Source: Microthyrium microscopicum (Eukaryota > Ascomycota > Dothideomycetes > Microthyriales > Microthyriaceae). From it: a stretch of DNA of 64,000 nt. Positions 11,801 to 23,016 of the stretch are shown piece after piece. The notes under the pieces are model-generated. The model ran no database searches and was not told the origin of the DNA. It saw only the letters and a program-made list of their open reading frames with translations. How positions within the stretch are numbered: position 1 is the first letter of the stretch; every line of letters starts with the position of its first letter. A program made the translations under genes and the position numbers. Location of the stretch: assembly GCA_010405405.1 (NCBI GenBank), contig MU004234.1, positions 1,259,563 to 1,323,562 of the forward strand. The letters run 5' to 3'.

Positions 11801-13410
11801 CGGCTCGATCCGCGAGCAATGGGAAGCGCAGTTCCTGCAAGACCTGCATGTGGCCAACAGGCCCATGAATTATCAAAGGGCTAAGAATCCCAAAAACCAT
11901 GGTTCGTTTGCGCTTCCTTTCAAGCGATTATGCAGCGCTTTTGGACCATACTCTACCAAATGGCAAAGCAAGGTAGCTTGAACCTTTTGATAACCTGCCA
12001 AATAATGCGCGGGCCGAGCGTTTTCACCTTTGTAAGACGGTGCTATGATGCTTTACGACGATTGGGCCGCTTCAAAGTGCAAGCATCGGCGTGGTGGTGG
12101 TTCTCCACTCACGGCGCTCCACAAGCCAGTCCCATGCAATCCTGACTGCTGCTCGCAGCCGCTGCGCAAGAGATTGGAAACGAGACCATTTCCAGCGCAA
12201 GCTATCTCTGTATTTTTAATGGCAGAGATAGAAGCGATCCCAATGATTATAGACTAGCTCTTTGTGGGCTTTGCGCTCCATCTTTGCGCTCGGGATTGAC
12301 GACGGCGCGGTACGGTTATGTGTTGGCAGTTAAAGGCGCACTGACATCGAGTGGGCGGTATCTGCGACAGACTGCCACACGGGGTCTTGTTACAGAACAC
12401 TTTTCTTCACCACCAGTAGACATTTTTAACAGGCGCAAGCGGTGGGATGGTTGATGGAAGAATAGACAAGGCCTTTTACCGGTTTTGCAGAATTGGTTGT
12501 ATGTATTCATCCTTCATTTGGTGATGCGCCAAGGGGGTGGATGGACTCGAAAGCTGGCTTTATATAGCAAAGAACTGGAACATAAAATACAACTTTTTAC
12601 AAAATACCAAACTTCGAATGAAAGAATAGGACTAAATAAACATATTCTGCACTTGGGGTTGTCTTGTTTGGTTGTAAGTGGGCTGGTGAAGCACGTTGAC
12701 GGGATCTGGCTGGGTCGTCCATCAACTCCGCTCTCTGCCATCTTCACCCTCCTTCTCTTCTTCCAGTCCACACACTCAACATCAACACCGTCAAATTCTT
12801 CCTTGTTTGGCCGGTAAGCTCATTCAAACTCTTCTCAATCCATCCACTTGCACTTTTATTCATTGCCTTCACTTCCTGCACCCTATCGGCCGCTATCCGT
12901 TGCGTCGAAATCAAAGCACGCACATCGCCCGTCAAGGAGGCCACACTTCCATCAAAGGTCCATCAAGGCCTTCATTGGTATGTGATTCCCTTTATCAGAG
13001 CCCAGCGACTCTGTCCATTTCATCTACAACCTCTCTGAAGCCCTTTGCGTGGACAAATTGGGACACCAATCAGTGCCGCTGGGCGACCTTCCAGTCCTGA
13101 CCAAGTGTCGCACTCACTCCACAATCGGCATTACTGCCCAGTCCCATGTTTAATCGGCATCAACCATCATTTCGAGCGATAGAATATACCATATACTAAC
13201 TGTTATATCCTAGAAATACCTTGAAGGCTACTTCCCCCTCCCTACAAAGTCCTGCCATCATCGCCGTGCTTGGCATCAGGGCGGCGTGATCGGTTGCTTC
13301 GGCTCGACCAAATCCCATTTCGGCCTCCGAAAAGGCTCAATATCTCTCGTAACTCGAAAGCATTCGAATCGTACATCCATACATACTGTCCAAGCAGCTC
13401 AAAGGCTGTG
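8829..13410. other. 4.6 kb gene-free interval between two regulator genes
   Basis: No coding region could be supported over 4.6 kb. The open frames are short, unrelated to known families and lack paired splice sites. The interval separates the divergently transcribed B-cyclin and a Zn2Cys6 regulator. It probably contains long promoters and 5' leaders; pyrimidine-rich sequence near 12720-13100 could be the leader of the downstream gene. A non-coding RNA gene is possible but nothing specific was recognised. Confidence 0.4.
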
Positions 13411-15395
13411 ATGGAACTCTCCCGTCTGCTCTCTGCTGAGGCGCCCAAAGAGCCAATTAGGGAGCTGACGATGATCGACGCCCCAATGTCGCACATGCGT
13501 ACTACGCAAAGCCCAGTTGGTAAGTCCTCAACCACTTCTACTACTACTGTTGTCATGTTCATGTATAACTAACACCTTACTAGTCTCTCAAACAATGTCT
13601 CATACTCACACTCCCACCGCGAACCCCAACTCGCCCTCGAAGTTTGTCATCTTCAACCTCCTCCTTCAAGATGAGCTACAGAACCGTGTATTGGCCGGTC
13701 GCTTGCCTATGCGAGTGAATATACAGACTCATGATAGTACCGAGTCCATCATCACTACCGCCAAAAACTTTTGGGGTCTCTACGATAGCAGTAGCCTTGT
13801 TTTCGAGGACAAAAGCGGTAATACCATGATTGCTCGCTATGAGAACTTTGAAGACAACATGACTGTCTATGTTCGAAGCGTTGGCGATGTCAACGGTCAA
13901 TCTGCCACTCCTCCTATCACCAACTCTCCTCGTCGTCCTCGTCTGCAGGCACCTTTTGACCCACAGTCATTTCACTCCAATGGCCATAGTATCTCGAGGC
14001 CATCGTCGCGTACAGCCAAGAAGCGTAGCACGTCTCCACAGAGCATCGCAGGCCATCGTAGTAACTCGGTTAGCACCGTCAAATCACGACAGAAGAAGAG
14101 TCGCATGGGTAGTGTCCAGGGCGACGGCGAATACGACAGTGATAGCGACGGCGGTAATGCCTCGATTACTAGCTCTCGCCGAGGCAAAATCGACGTTGTT
14201 GCCAGTGCAGAGATTAGCGTTGACAACATCGTGGAAGGTGGCCGAAGAAAACGTGCTCGTTTCGACAGTTCGGTAAGTCGCTCCTTCCATCTCAACATTG
14301 ACTCGACTAATATTTCTCTAGGAACTTCCTCTCTTCGTTCCTTCCCAAGTACCAATGACCACCTCAATCTCTTCAGTATCACCACAACGTCGTACTGGTC
14401 CTCCAGGTGCAGCTGCATCTCCCTTCCAGCCCTCGAATCAACAGACATTCTCGTATAGTCTTGTTCCATCCCCACAAAGCTTCAGCCATCCAGACTCTGG
14501 ATACCGTACTGCCACCTACTCCACGAGCGGCAGCAATTACAATTCTGGTGGGAATGGGAACCGACGCTACATTGGTCACCGACAGTCAATTAGTGGACCG
14601 GCTGGCGGCATCTTCCCTACTCCAGATCCCACAGTTGGCAGTGTCATTAGTGATGAAGATGTTGCACTTCAACTTATGAGATTGGGAGATGCCAACTATT
14701 CAACTCATGGTCGTACCTCGACATCTACACTTGATGATGGCTTCAGTGGCAAGGCTGACGCAAGCTCTGCTGAAGAGTCTGATGATGGTAATGGTCCTGA
14801 CGGAGAGCTTCCTGAAGGCCATTTCCACTCTGATGAGAGCGAGGACGACTATGAAGACCGAGGCGACGGCTCATTCAAGGGTGAGAGTGATGGACTTCTC
14901 CCAGAAGATTACCTCAAGCTCAAGAAGTCAAAATCTGGCAAACACAAGGTGGGAAAGTGGAAGGTGTCCAAGTCTGGCACTCAGCCATTATCTCCTTCTG
15001 CCATGGCTATGCCTGGTCAGCTCCAGCGCAAGAACTCTGCGTCAAGCCTCAGCTTCCAGCATTTCCAACAACCACTTGGCGAGGACGAGGAGGATCTCTC
15101 TACCAAACCTCGTTGCCAGCGCTGCCGCAAGAGCAAGAAGGGCTGCGATCGCCAGCGTCCTTGTGGTCGCTGCCGCGATGCTGGCATTGGTGCCGATGGC
15201 TGTGTCTCCGAAGATGAGGGCAATGGGCGTAAGGGCCGTTATGGCCGTCATATGGGCGTGCCTGTCAAGAAGGGCGCGGATGATACTCCTTATGCCTCCA
15301 TTGAAGCTGCTTCACCACAAACCATTATGAGCGCTCCGTTGAGCATGGCTCCACCACCACCAATTGGCGACAAAAGCAAGAAGCGCAAGCGGTAG
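13411..15395 (+). CDS. Zn2Cys6 regulator with C-terminal zinc cluster and N-terminal PB1-like region
   Basis: Exons 13411-13519, 13584-14272 and 14322-15395 give 623 residues. The first exon (MELSRLLSAEAPKEPIREL) is joined in frame over a 64-bp intron; if that exon is non-coding, translation would start at the ATG at 13595. Residues 50-130 form a globular region (FVIFNLLLQDELQNRVLAGR through FEDNMTVYVRSV) resembling a ubiquitin-like or PB1-like fold. This is an inference from pattern only. The middle is long, Ser-rich and disordered, with basic stretches such as GRRKRARFDSS and an acidic block with DGELPEGHFHSDESEDDYED. The zinc cluster is C-terminal, CQRCRKSKKGCDRQRPCGRC and a sixth Cys after nine residues, followed by a basic end KSKKRKR. 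Fungal Zn2Cys6 domains are usually N-terminal, so this layout is uncommon. It is likely a nuclear DNA-binding protein; target unknown. Confidence 0.85.
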
Positions 15396-17464
15396 TGGAT
15401 CTCTTGAACTCTGTTGTCGTAGTTTATCTACACCTCGTTACGCTACGTCAACTCGGTTCTTCCAACCATCCTCTTCCGACCTCCTCATACACCACATATT
15501 ACACTTTGCTAAGGCAACACAAACGACGCGATCGCCTCTACCAGCCTATATCGCACAACAGTTTCCCCAGTTTTTTTTTGGCTTGTCGACGATTGCGTTC
15601 CCGCAACGTCCAATCTCGTTATCTCCAGGCCCATAATGTCCAACCCACGACTTTCCTTTATTACTTGGCCTTTTGCTTTACTGCTTTTTTCCTCCGCCTT
15701 TCCTCCAATTGCTGCGGCGAATCATCGAATTATCGGAATTACTCGAGTATCGGCGTCATTAGGAGTTCACCACTTGCTGGATAACTATGCTGCTTTTTGC
15801 TTTACAGAATTTGCTATTGCGATACCTTTTCGAATCCAAATTGCAAACATTGATCTGCTTCTGATCACACAATGGTGGGACTATCTATCGGCATCGATCC
15901 ATTTCGGGACTGCTCACACACTTCCCTTGTTTGTTTTGGGCCTTGTCTCAACAACGAAAGATCGTCATATGCTGAGAAAATTATACAAATACGCTTTGTA
16001 TTGAGAGAATTGTTTAAGGACCAAAAACATTATATTTAGCTGATCCGGGAAAAACACTCGTATGGAATGGTGGCCTGGATGCTGGGAGTTTTTAGGGGAT
16101 AGATTGGCAATGGTATGGTCAATCGAGGCAGTGATTGTGATTGTTTTTGGTTCTAATGTTGATTGAGGCTCAATGTTACTTATGATATCTTGCTCTTGTG
16201 TCCTCTGGCTTGTTTGTGATTCTTTGCGCCGACTTGATACGCTTGTGCTTTAGGTTACGCTTTTCTATGATTATCGAACTGGACGTACGGCGCTGACCGG
16301 GCGTAGTTGACGCAAGGGGTACATCTACCGTAGCTATTTGAAGTAAATCGCAATTATTCTTTACGCTTGCGATTCGTGAAACAGACTTTGGCTGCTATGC
16401 TGGTACTAGACTAATAGTATATGCCACAATCGTCATACATTCGTGATCTATCGCAATGACCAGCCTGGCCTCGCCAGCCATCCACCAGTTGCGACTAAAC
16501 TCTCAAGATTCTCTATGCCTCCTCTCTCCTGTACTTCCTGATGGCTATGTACCCTCGACTAGACTCGACATCCTCGTCCATCTTCAAGTCATCACGATCC
16601 GTCCGCACCCGCCGCACCAACCCGCCATCATCTTCTCGATCCTCAACCTTCCTTCCTTCCTTCCTTCCTCCCACGCATCTTCACCACTCCATCTTCACCA
16701 TCTCCACACCTTACCGCCCCTCAGATCCTTAATCCCACCGCGCCATTCCCACCGAGCCACTTAATCATCGGCCACCGAAGACGTCCGAAGAGCGGCTAAA
16801 GCACGAGCCCGTTCGCGATCACCCACCTGTCGTCAAAAATAACTCCGGGCGCGCCCGCGTCTGTCGTCTCGCTGATTGGTTGCGCAGGCGGCTCGCAAGG
16901 ATCAGACAGGGAACTGGGCGCACGCAATTGATGTTGCAGGGCTAGAACAGGGATGATCGCTGTGTCTGGCGCGTTGGCCGCGTGGGCGGCTCCCTGCGGT
17001 TCCTTTGCGGCTACCGGCTAGCGCGCGTGGGGCTGAGATTGTGGGGAAGTGACATGGGTGTGTAATTTGTGGTGGTTCGCGAACGCTTTTGATGCGTTGA
17101 GAAGATAGAGAGTTTTTGGGAGTATTCTGATATATCTCAAGGGTATTGGTCTTTGATTGTAGATTGTGGATGATGGTGTGGTCTTTTGGATGGTTTTGTA
17201 TTTTGGAACTCGGGGGGCATGTTGTCGCAGCATTCTTATGAGGTATGAACATGGGCAGTTCCTGGGTGTCGGGATAAGTTCATCGGGTGCGAGACTATGG
17301 AATAGGATGGGCTTAATAATTTTTCTGTTTAACAAGCATCGCGGCAAATATCGAGGCGGATGGGAAGATATATCCAGACGACTTGCTTAGTTTGGCGCCA
17401 GAGAAGCTACGTCTTAGTTACAATTTGCTCCGATTTCGAATCTCTATCATCTGCGTCGATTTGG
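15396..17464. other. Convergent 2 kb intergenic region
   Basis: No gene could be supported. A 122-aa frame at 15636-16004 has hydrophobic runs but no start context or motif, and probably lies in the 3' UTR of the Zn2Cys6 gene. A CCTT microsatellite lies at 16647-16668. GC content rises around 16780-17050 without a coding pattern. Confidence 0.4.
16647..16668 (+). repeat. CCTT tetranucleotide microsatellite
   Basis: About five and a half perfect CCTT units in non-coding sequence. Such tracts vary in length by slippage. Confidence 0.85.
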
Positions 17465-19633
17465 CTATACCACTTTCAAAGTCCTTGCAGATGGGATCCA
17501 GTCTGCAGGCGGCTTGAACTTCGCTACACCTACCACAGTGCAGTCATCGTCTCGCTCTTGTAAAATGAGGAAGAAAGATCGCAACGAGTCGTGGAATAAC
17601 TCCACGGCAGTCAATTCACAAGGAAGAGTCCTGCCGCCTTTGATATCAGATGACGTCCATTCCTCATAGAAGTGTACACGTGGAGAACGAGTTTTCGCAT
17701 GTTCTTTCGAGCACTCGACTTCCAGTGAGCAATTACAGCACAAAGGGATCATCTGTTTCCAAATCTGTACTTTGATCCTGAACGTATTTCGTGCCTGCAT
17801 ATATAAGATTGGAAACGTCCAACCAAAATGGGGACCTAGTCCTTCTGGTAGTCGTACAATATCGTCCAAGGAGACTTTGCCACGCTGTTCGCTCTCGAGC
17901 CAGAATTCCGTATAGCAATGCGCGCTATAATTGCAGAAATTGTCTCGCTGCTGTAGCTTGGGAGATGCAGTTCTGGGATTCATTTCGCCAGTCCATCCGG
18001 CCCATGACCAGCTTGGAAAGTGGGTCTCTCTCGTATAGGAACAAGACCGATAGGTTTCGTCTGCTGGGTCGGTCCACAAAAGACCTCGTACGACGCCGGT
18101 TGCTGGAGTATCTCTGCCCCAGCAAGGCTCTTCTCTGGTCCCAGTAATCGGGACCCCGAAAGCGGATGCAGTCTTTGGGATGCCCCAGTTTTTCATAGCG
18201 ATTGGAATTCCGCAGATTGTGATATATGGGAATTGTGCAAGGATGCCTCGGAAAGCATTGAGATTATCGGCTGGATAGGATAGAGTCCGGCGCTTGTAGT
18301 GATAGAGGTGGTCGAAGAAACTCCAAAGACCTATTCTTTGTTTCCCAGCAGCACGGAACTCAGTGTCGAAGATATCGGTTTGGAAGTTTGATGTCGTCTG
18401 CGTAATGTCTTCTTTGCCAGTCAATGATCTAATGGTTTCACACTGGCTGGAGTGACCACAATTGAAATAGACTTGGTAGTCGGTGAAGAATAGGCAGCGT
18501 TTGGACAGTATGGCTTCTTGATATGTCCATCCTCTAGTGGCCCATTTCGTTTCGGCGAGCACTATAGGTAGCTGGGGAAGGCTAGAGATTAATGAGACAC
18601 ATCCAAGCTCTGCTGTAGGCTGTTTCTTCCGTGACTTTCCATTCACTCCGGGTAGACCATAGCTGGCATCATCTCCAGCCGCGGCGACGATTGTTGCTAT
18701 TGCGCCCTCATAGATGCTATTCATATTTTGGATCTGGCGATGTTTTTCGTCTGTATTCCACTGGTGTATACAGTACTTGTCCACCCACAAGTATCGTACT
18801 TGCAGTTTCAGAACAACAACGATGCTGTCTTCAATGACTTGCGCAGTTCTGGGTGGTAGTTTGTTACTCTGCAATTCTGTAGCGTCAACTTCATCCACAG
18901 AAGTATCGCCCCACACGTAACTGAGTGCGAAATATTCAGATCCTGCTGGAAGATCGACTAATTGACGCGTTTGACAATCGATAAATCTCCATGTTGGTGA
19001 CAGATCTGGGGGTTTTGTGGCACTTCCGCACCTGGACCCATGGCCAGTATCACAGTTCGTCAACCAGGATTTGATCTGCTCAAAGTTTGCAGATGATATG
19101 TCGATCCTCTGAATGGGGCCGTTTTGATACTGTGTCCCGTGTAATCCAATCACGCCTTGTGCAAGACATAGTCTGCGAGAACGTGTTTTTAGATTGGCAG
19201 CATTTCCTCTTGGAACTCCTAAAACGTAGCTAGTGTTTTTGGACGGTTTGATCTGATTTGATAATTGCCTCTGATTACCTTGTGAAATCTTTAGAGCTGT
19301 ACTGGGAATTGACCTGAGATGAAGAGTATGCTTTACTCGTCTCATGTTAGGCTCGGGTTGTTCTCGCTTCCTTGGGCCAACTGCGCTCAATAGTTGACAA
19401 AGCTGGCAAGCAAGATCTCTCTCATAGGTGCTCAAGTGGGACAGGTCACATAGCTTTTGTCCATTGACTTCGTCTGTCAAACTTTCCAAGGCTCTTTCGA
19501 GATCCAGCTTTCTGCAAAAGTCACACAGCTGATCATTTGTATTTGCCTGCGTTGGTGAGGTGACAACGGTAGGAGACATTGCTTCGAACTTCCGTTTCCT
19601 CGAAAAGGCGGCGGCTGTTGAAAGTTTTGACAT
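17465..19633 (-). CDS. HET (heterokaryon incompatibility) domain protein
   Basis: A single frame of 722 residues, ATG at 19633. N-terminal Cys pairs (LCDFC near 36-40 and LACQLC near 75-80) are followed by a WLTNCDTGHGSRC motif near 190-202, the usual prelude to fungal HET domains. The HET domain proper starts at YFALSYVWGD (about 234-243). It continues with QVRYLWVDKYCIHQ, MNSIYEGAIATIVAAAGDDA and ATRGWTYQEAILSKRCLFFT. HET proteins trigger cell death when incompatible hyphae fuse (family knowledge), but many family members have unknown roles. The C-terminal half carries no second recognised domain (no NACHT, ankyrin or WD repeats). The gene points away from the transglutaminase-like gene. 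Confidence 0.9.
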   Translation of the reverse strand: MSKLSTAAAFSRKRKFEAMSPTVVTSPTQANTNDQLCDFCRKLDLERALESLTDEVNGQKLCDLSHLSTYERDLACQLCQLLSAVGPRKREQPEPNMRRVKHTLHLRSIPSTALKISQGNQRQLSNQIKPSKNTSYVLGVPRGNAANLKTRSRRLCLAQGVIGLHGTQYQNGPIQRIDISSANFEQIKSWLTNCDTGHGSRCGSATKPPDLSPTWRFIDCQTRQLVDLPAGSEYFALSYVWGDTSVDEVDATELQSNKLPPRTAQVIEDSIVVVLKLQVRYLWVDKYCIHQWNTDEKHRQIQNMNSIYEGAIATIVAAAGDDASYGLPGVNGKSRKKQPTAELGCVSLISSLPQLPIVLAETKWATRGWTYQEAILSKRCLFFTDYQVYFNCGHSSQCETIRSLTGKEDITQTTSNFQTDIFDTEFRAAGKQRIGLWSFFDHLYHYKRRTLSYPADNLNAFRGILAQFPYITICGIPIAMKNWGIPKTASAFGVPITGTREEPCWGRDTPATGVVRGLLWTDPADETYRSCSYTRETHFPSWSWAGWTGEMNPRTASPKLQQRDNFCNYSAHCYTEFWLESEQRGKVSLDDIVRLPEGLGPHFGWTFPILYMQARNTFRIKVQIWKQMIPLCCNCSLEVECSKEHAKTRSPRVHFYEEWTSSDIKGGRTLPCELTAVELFHDSLRSFFLILQERDDDCTVVGVAKFKPPADWIPSARTLKVV

Positions 19634-20283
19634 AACTTGTGATGGACATGTTTCGGTGAATCTAGCCTGTTAGGATTCTAGTAGCAAAGGCACTGCGATG
19701 TAATCTACTCACCCTTCGCAATGTCGTCTCCTATCATCTCCTTGGCGTGACCTGATGCATTAAGATGCTGGACGTGATCTAATGAAGGTACAAATCCGCC
19801 CGCTGGTGACATATCTGGCACATCTATAAAAGGTGGCGATGTATCCGTTTCAGCATCAAGTTGGCCCCCCTTTTCGAGCAAGTTGTACTGCAAACAGGTA
19901 TTTTCGGTATTATTAGCATCATTGCGTGGGAAGGAATTTTACTAAAGTTTAGTAAGGTAGATCTTGAACGAAGGAGCCAGATTTAGATTAAAGATTAACG
20001 ACTCCAAAATCCTGGTACCTCTTACCAAACGGGCAGCCCACCCACCTATACCTGCACCTTTTTGCTGCGCCGCCTTTGGGCTTGGCCTACCTAGTCCAAT
20101 GCTTCTCATATATTCCCACGAGGCTGGCCACTGTGGTCTGTCCGATATTCTTCATCTCCTTCTTTTCTATTCTCTAATATTATAATTCCCATAGCCCCAC
20201 GAGTGCATTCTGTTCAACCACCTAGCTCGTCTTGCCACTCCACGATACCACAGAATCCCACGAAAACTCGAGACATCTCCGCC
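19634..20283. promoter_or_regulatory. Divergent promoter between the HET gene and the transglutaminase-like gene
   Basis: A minus-strand frame at 19705-19893 is bounded by an acceptor-like and a donor-like site, but it cannot be joined in frame to the HET ORF because every join meets a stop. It may be a 5' UTR exon. No defined regulatory motif is claimed. Confidence 0.35.
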
Positions 20284-22206
20284 ATGAGCAACAACTCGAT
20301 ACAGGCACGCATAGCGGCCCTGAACCTGAATCAGGTTGCGAAAACGCCTATGAGCCCACCTCCTTCGTACGAAGAAAACGTTCCTATACAACCAGCACGA
20401 AACCCAAAAGGCCCACCCCCTCCTCTTCCATCGAGACCTCCGCGCCCAAGCGGCACAGCACCGAGCAGTGTTGCTTCTTACAGCAATGTAAATAGCCCGC
20501 GAATATCCTTACATCCTCCTCCTACACCGAGTAGCGTTTATGGCTCCGATGTGGGGGAAGACCGTCCACAATTACCACCGCGCCGGCCGTCTGCTGCAAG
20601 CACGGAAGGTTCTCCAGCTTTACCACCACGACGACCGTCGCGGCCAGGTTCGACAGTCAGTAGACCTTCTTCGACCTTTCATCAAAGAAGAAGTTCAATC
20701 GAATCGAATGCTTCGGTGTTCTCCGCAACTTCAGGAGTTAGCACGGCAAGCAAACGACGCGTTCTGGCCCCAGACTATGATCCTTCAAGTCTTCCACCCC
20801 TACCTGTTCGACGGCCAACAGAACCGGTGGAAGAGACTCCTAGATTACCCTTGAGGCCGACAATATCTTCGCCGAACGTACCCTTACAACAGGAGTATGG
20901 AAATGGCCAGAGTCAACCACCGCCGCTTCCTGGAAGACCTCGCTTGCCCGGTCGGCCTAACGCGCAGTCAGCTCGCTCTGATACAGCATCGCCCCCTCCA
21001 GTTCCGTTATCTTCACGACCGAACCTCGCCGGTCTACAAGCCTCAAAACCAAAGGCTACCGCCAATGGTAATGGCAATCGCGGTGACGCTCACAACTCGT
21101 GCTTGATCTGTCGCGACTTTTCCGCACCAGACAATCACGCTGCTCAATACCCTCGCCAATCTTTAAGGTCGCATGACATTGGCTGGCTAGCAAATGAACT
21201 GTGTGCTCCGTTTCCAAGTGTTACGGACAAGGCGCGAGCAATCTTCACCTGGCTCCATCACAACATCTCCTATAACACGCAAGCGTTCTTCTCCAATAAT
21301 GTGAGAGGCTCCACTCCAGCGAGTACTCTGCAGACTGGTTTGGCTGTATGTGAAGGTTATGCTGCACTATTTGCCGCCTTGGCCGTAGCAGCAGGAGTGG
21401 AAGCCATTATGGTGACTGGCCACGGCAAAGGTACGAGGGCGAGTCGTCTTGGTTGCGATAATATTGGCTAATTTCCAAATCTCTTAGGTATCGGCTACGA
21501 CTCACCGAGCCGCAATAATATACCTCCTGCTAATCCTACGGGCCACGCCTGGAACGCTTTCAGACTAGACACTGGCGAATGGAAATTGACTGATCCTTGT
21601 TGGGGAGCTGGTCACATAAGGTCTGGCACACAGGCATACAACAAATCGTTTAATGCCATGAGGTTCACTCAGTCGAACGAAGATTTCGGTATCGATCACT
21701 TCCCCGATAAGCCGGGCTACTTCTTCCGTGCGGACGGTCGCTCTCTCACGTGGGCTGAATATATTCTTTCTGATGTGGATATGCCCAAAACAATGGGAAG
21801 TTGGGAGAGCGAAGGCTGGCGACGACTGAGCATTGAGCCTCAGGCCAAGGTACTACGTCCAGGTGGCAACGATACTATTCGCTTTGCATTCACGGATGTG
21901 TGTGCTCACTGGGATAACGAACGCATTGGTCCAGGTAAACGGTATTTGCCATTCCTCGAATACCAGGGGCGAGGAGACTCGAAAAAGGAGCAAAAGCCAT
22001 TTAACCAAGACGGCTTTAATTACTGGCTTGATATACCAAGATCAGAGCTCGGTAGACCAGGCCAAGAAGTCAAAATAATCTACATGAGTGAGACCGACGG
22101 CAAAGACGCCAGAGGACTCACGAAGGAGGCATATGAGCGATGGATGGCAGCGCCAGTTGGAAAGAGTTGGGCGTGGTCTATCATCTGTGCCTGGAAACTA
22201 GTCTAA
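20284..22206 (+). CDS. Transglutaminase-like domain protein with proline-rich N-terminus (Cyk3-like)
   Basis: Exons 20284-21430 and 21488-22206 give 621 residues. The first 280 residues are disordered and carry many proline-rich SH3-ligand-like motifs (PPPPLPSRPPRP, QLPPRRP, ALPPRRPSRP, PPLPGRPRLP). The C-terminal half is a transglutaminase-like fold with a complete apparent triad: Cys356 in LAVCEGYAALF, His402 in GHAWNAF and Asp418 in LTDPCWGAG. This domain is related to fungal Cyk3, which acts at the cytokinetic ring, but Cyk3 has an N-terminal SH3 domain and this protein instead carries SH3 ligands (inference). A role in septation or the actin cortex is plausible. A kyphoscoliosis-peptidase-like activity is the alternative. 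The 57-bp intron splits the domain just before the His residue. Confidence 0.85.
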
Positions 22207-22280
22207 ACATCTAACGTTTTTGGAGAAACACAGCTTGACTGCAGTTTCTTTACTAATGAATATACATGGCCTAATGTTTC

Positions 22281-23016
22281 TCAACTGCTTTCCTTCAGTA
22301 TCTGTCCCAGCGCCTTCTCATACTCTTCCACCTCCTTGGCCCCTTCAAGCGTAATATCTCGCTTCTTCCCTTCAAAAATGATATGCGGCACCGAATCGAT
22401 CCCATTACTCACCGCTTCCCTTATCTCTTGCTTCGCTTCCATCAATCCCTCATCCTGGTCTTCAACTATCCGCTTTGCCACATCTTCTGGTACGCCTCCT
22501 TCTGTACATGCTTTGAGTAGCGTCTCTTCACTGGATGGATGTTGCTCCTCTTCGAAATACATTCGATATAACGACTCCACCACCGCCAACGCTTTCTCTT
22601 CTCCCATGCTCCTTTGCACCACGCCCACTACCCGATGCGCTTGTAATGTATTTGCCATAATACCACCAAATTTGAAGTCTAAGCCTGCTTTGCGCCCATA
22701 GCTGCCCATGATGGCCATGTACTGGCGCATCTTATCATCTGGGTAACGCTTGGAGTACCACGCGTGTTTGTCTTCACCTTCATGTGAGAATTCGGGGTGT
22801 AGTTGGTAGGGAAAAATGCGCAGGTGGAATGTTATTGGTGCGGAAGGGTTGGCGGCGCGGAAGTTAGATAGGGCGGTGGTGAGGCGGCGGAGCGCCAGGT
22901 ATGTCCTGTTTAGGACAGTTGTTTAGTTCGTGGTATGTATGGATGGGGAAAGGAGAGGCTAGGTACCAGGGACATATCGTGTCCAGAGTGAATGATATTG
23001 TTGAATTGTATGTCAT
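22281..23016 (-). CDS. DsbA/FrnE-family thioredoxin-fold oxidoreductase
   Basis: Exon 1 is 23016-22967 and exon 2 is 22905-22281, with a 61-bp intron; 224 residues. The join restores the first strand and active site, ISFTLDTICPWTYLALRRL, matching the FrnE pattern (typically CPWC). The body contains GLDFKFGGIMANTLQAHRVV, the helical domain, the cis-proline loop DSVPHIIFEG and a C-terminal helix. Only the first cysteine of the usual CxxC is present (Cys15-Pro-Trp-Thr18), so classic dithiol oxidation is unlikely. A glutathione-dependent isomerase or transferase role, as in the related HCCA isomerase and kappa GST group, is possible (inference). It is convergent with the transglutaminase-like gene, with 74 bp between the stops. 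Confidence 0.86.

Noticed and set aside
9966-12257. Several 60-120 aa frames on both strands in the long gap
   Set aside because: They overlap one another, show no family motif, no signal peptide and no usable splice partners; they look like chance frames.
15636-16004. 122-aa plus-strand frame with hydrophobic segments
   Set aside because: It lies directly downstream of the Zn2Cys6 gene, and its hydrophobic runs come from T-rich sequence. Better explained as 3' UTR.
19705-19893. Minus-strand frame bounded by splice-like sites, upstream of the HET gene
   Set aside because: Every join to the HET ORF that I tried meets an in-frame stop, so it cannot be an N-terminal coding exon; at most it is a leader exon.
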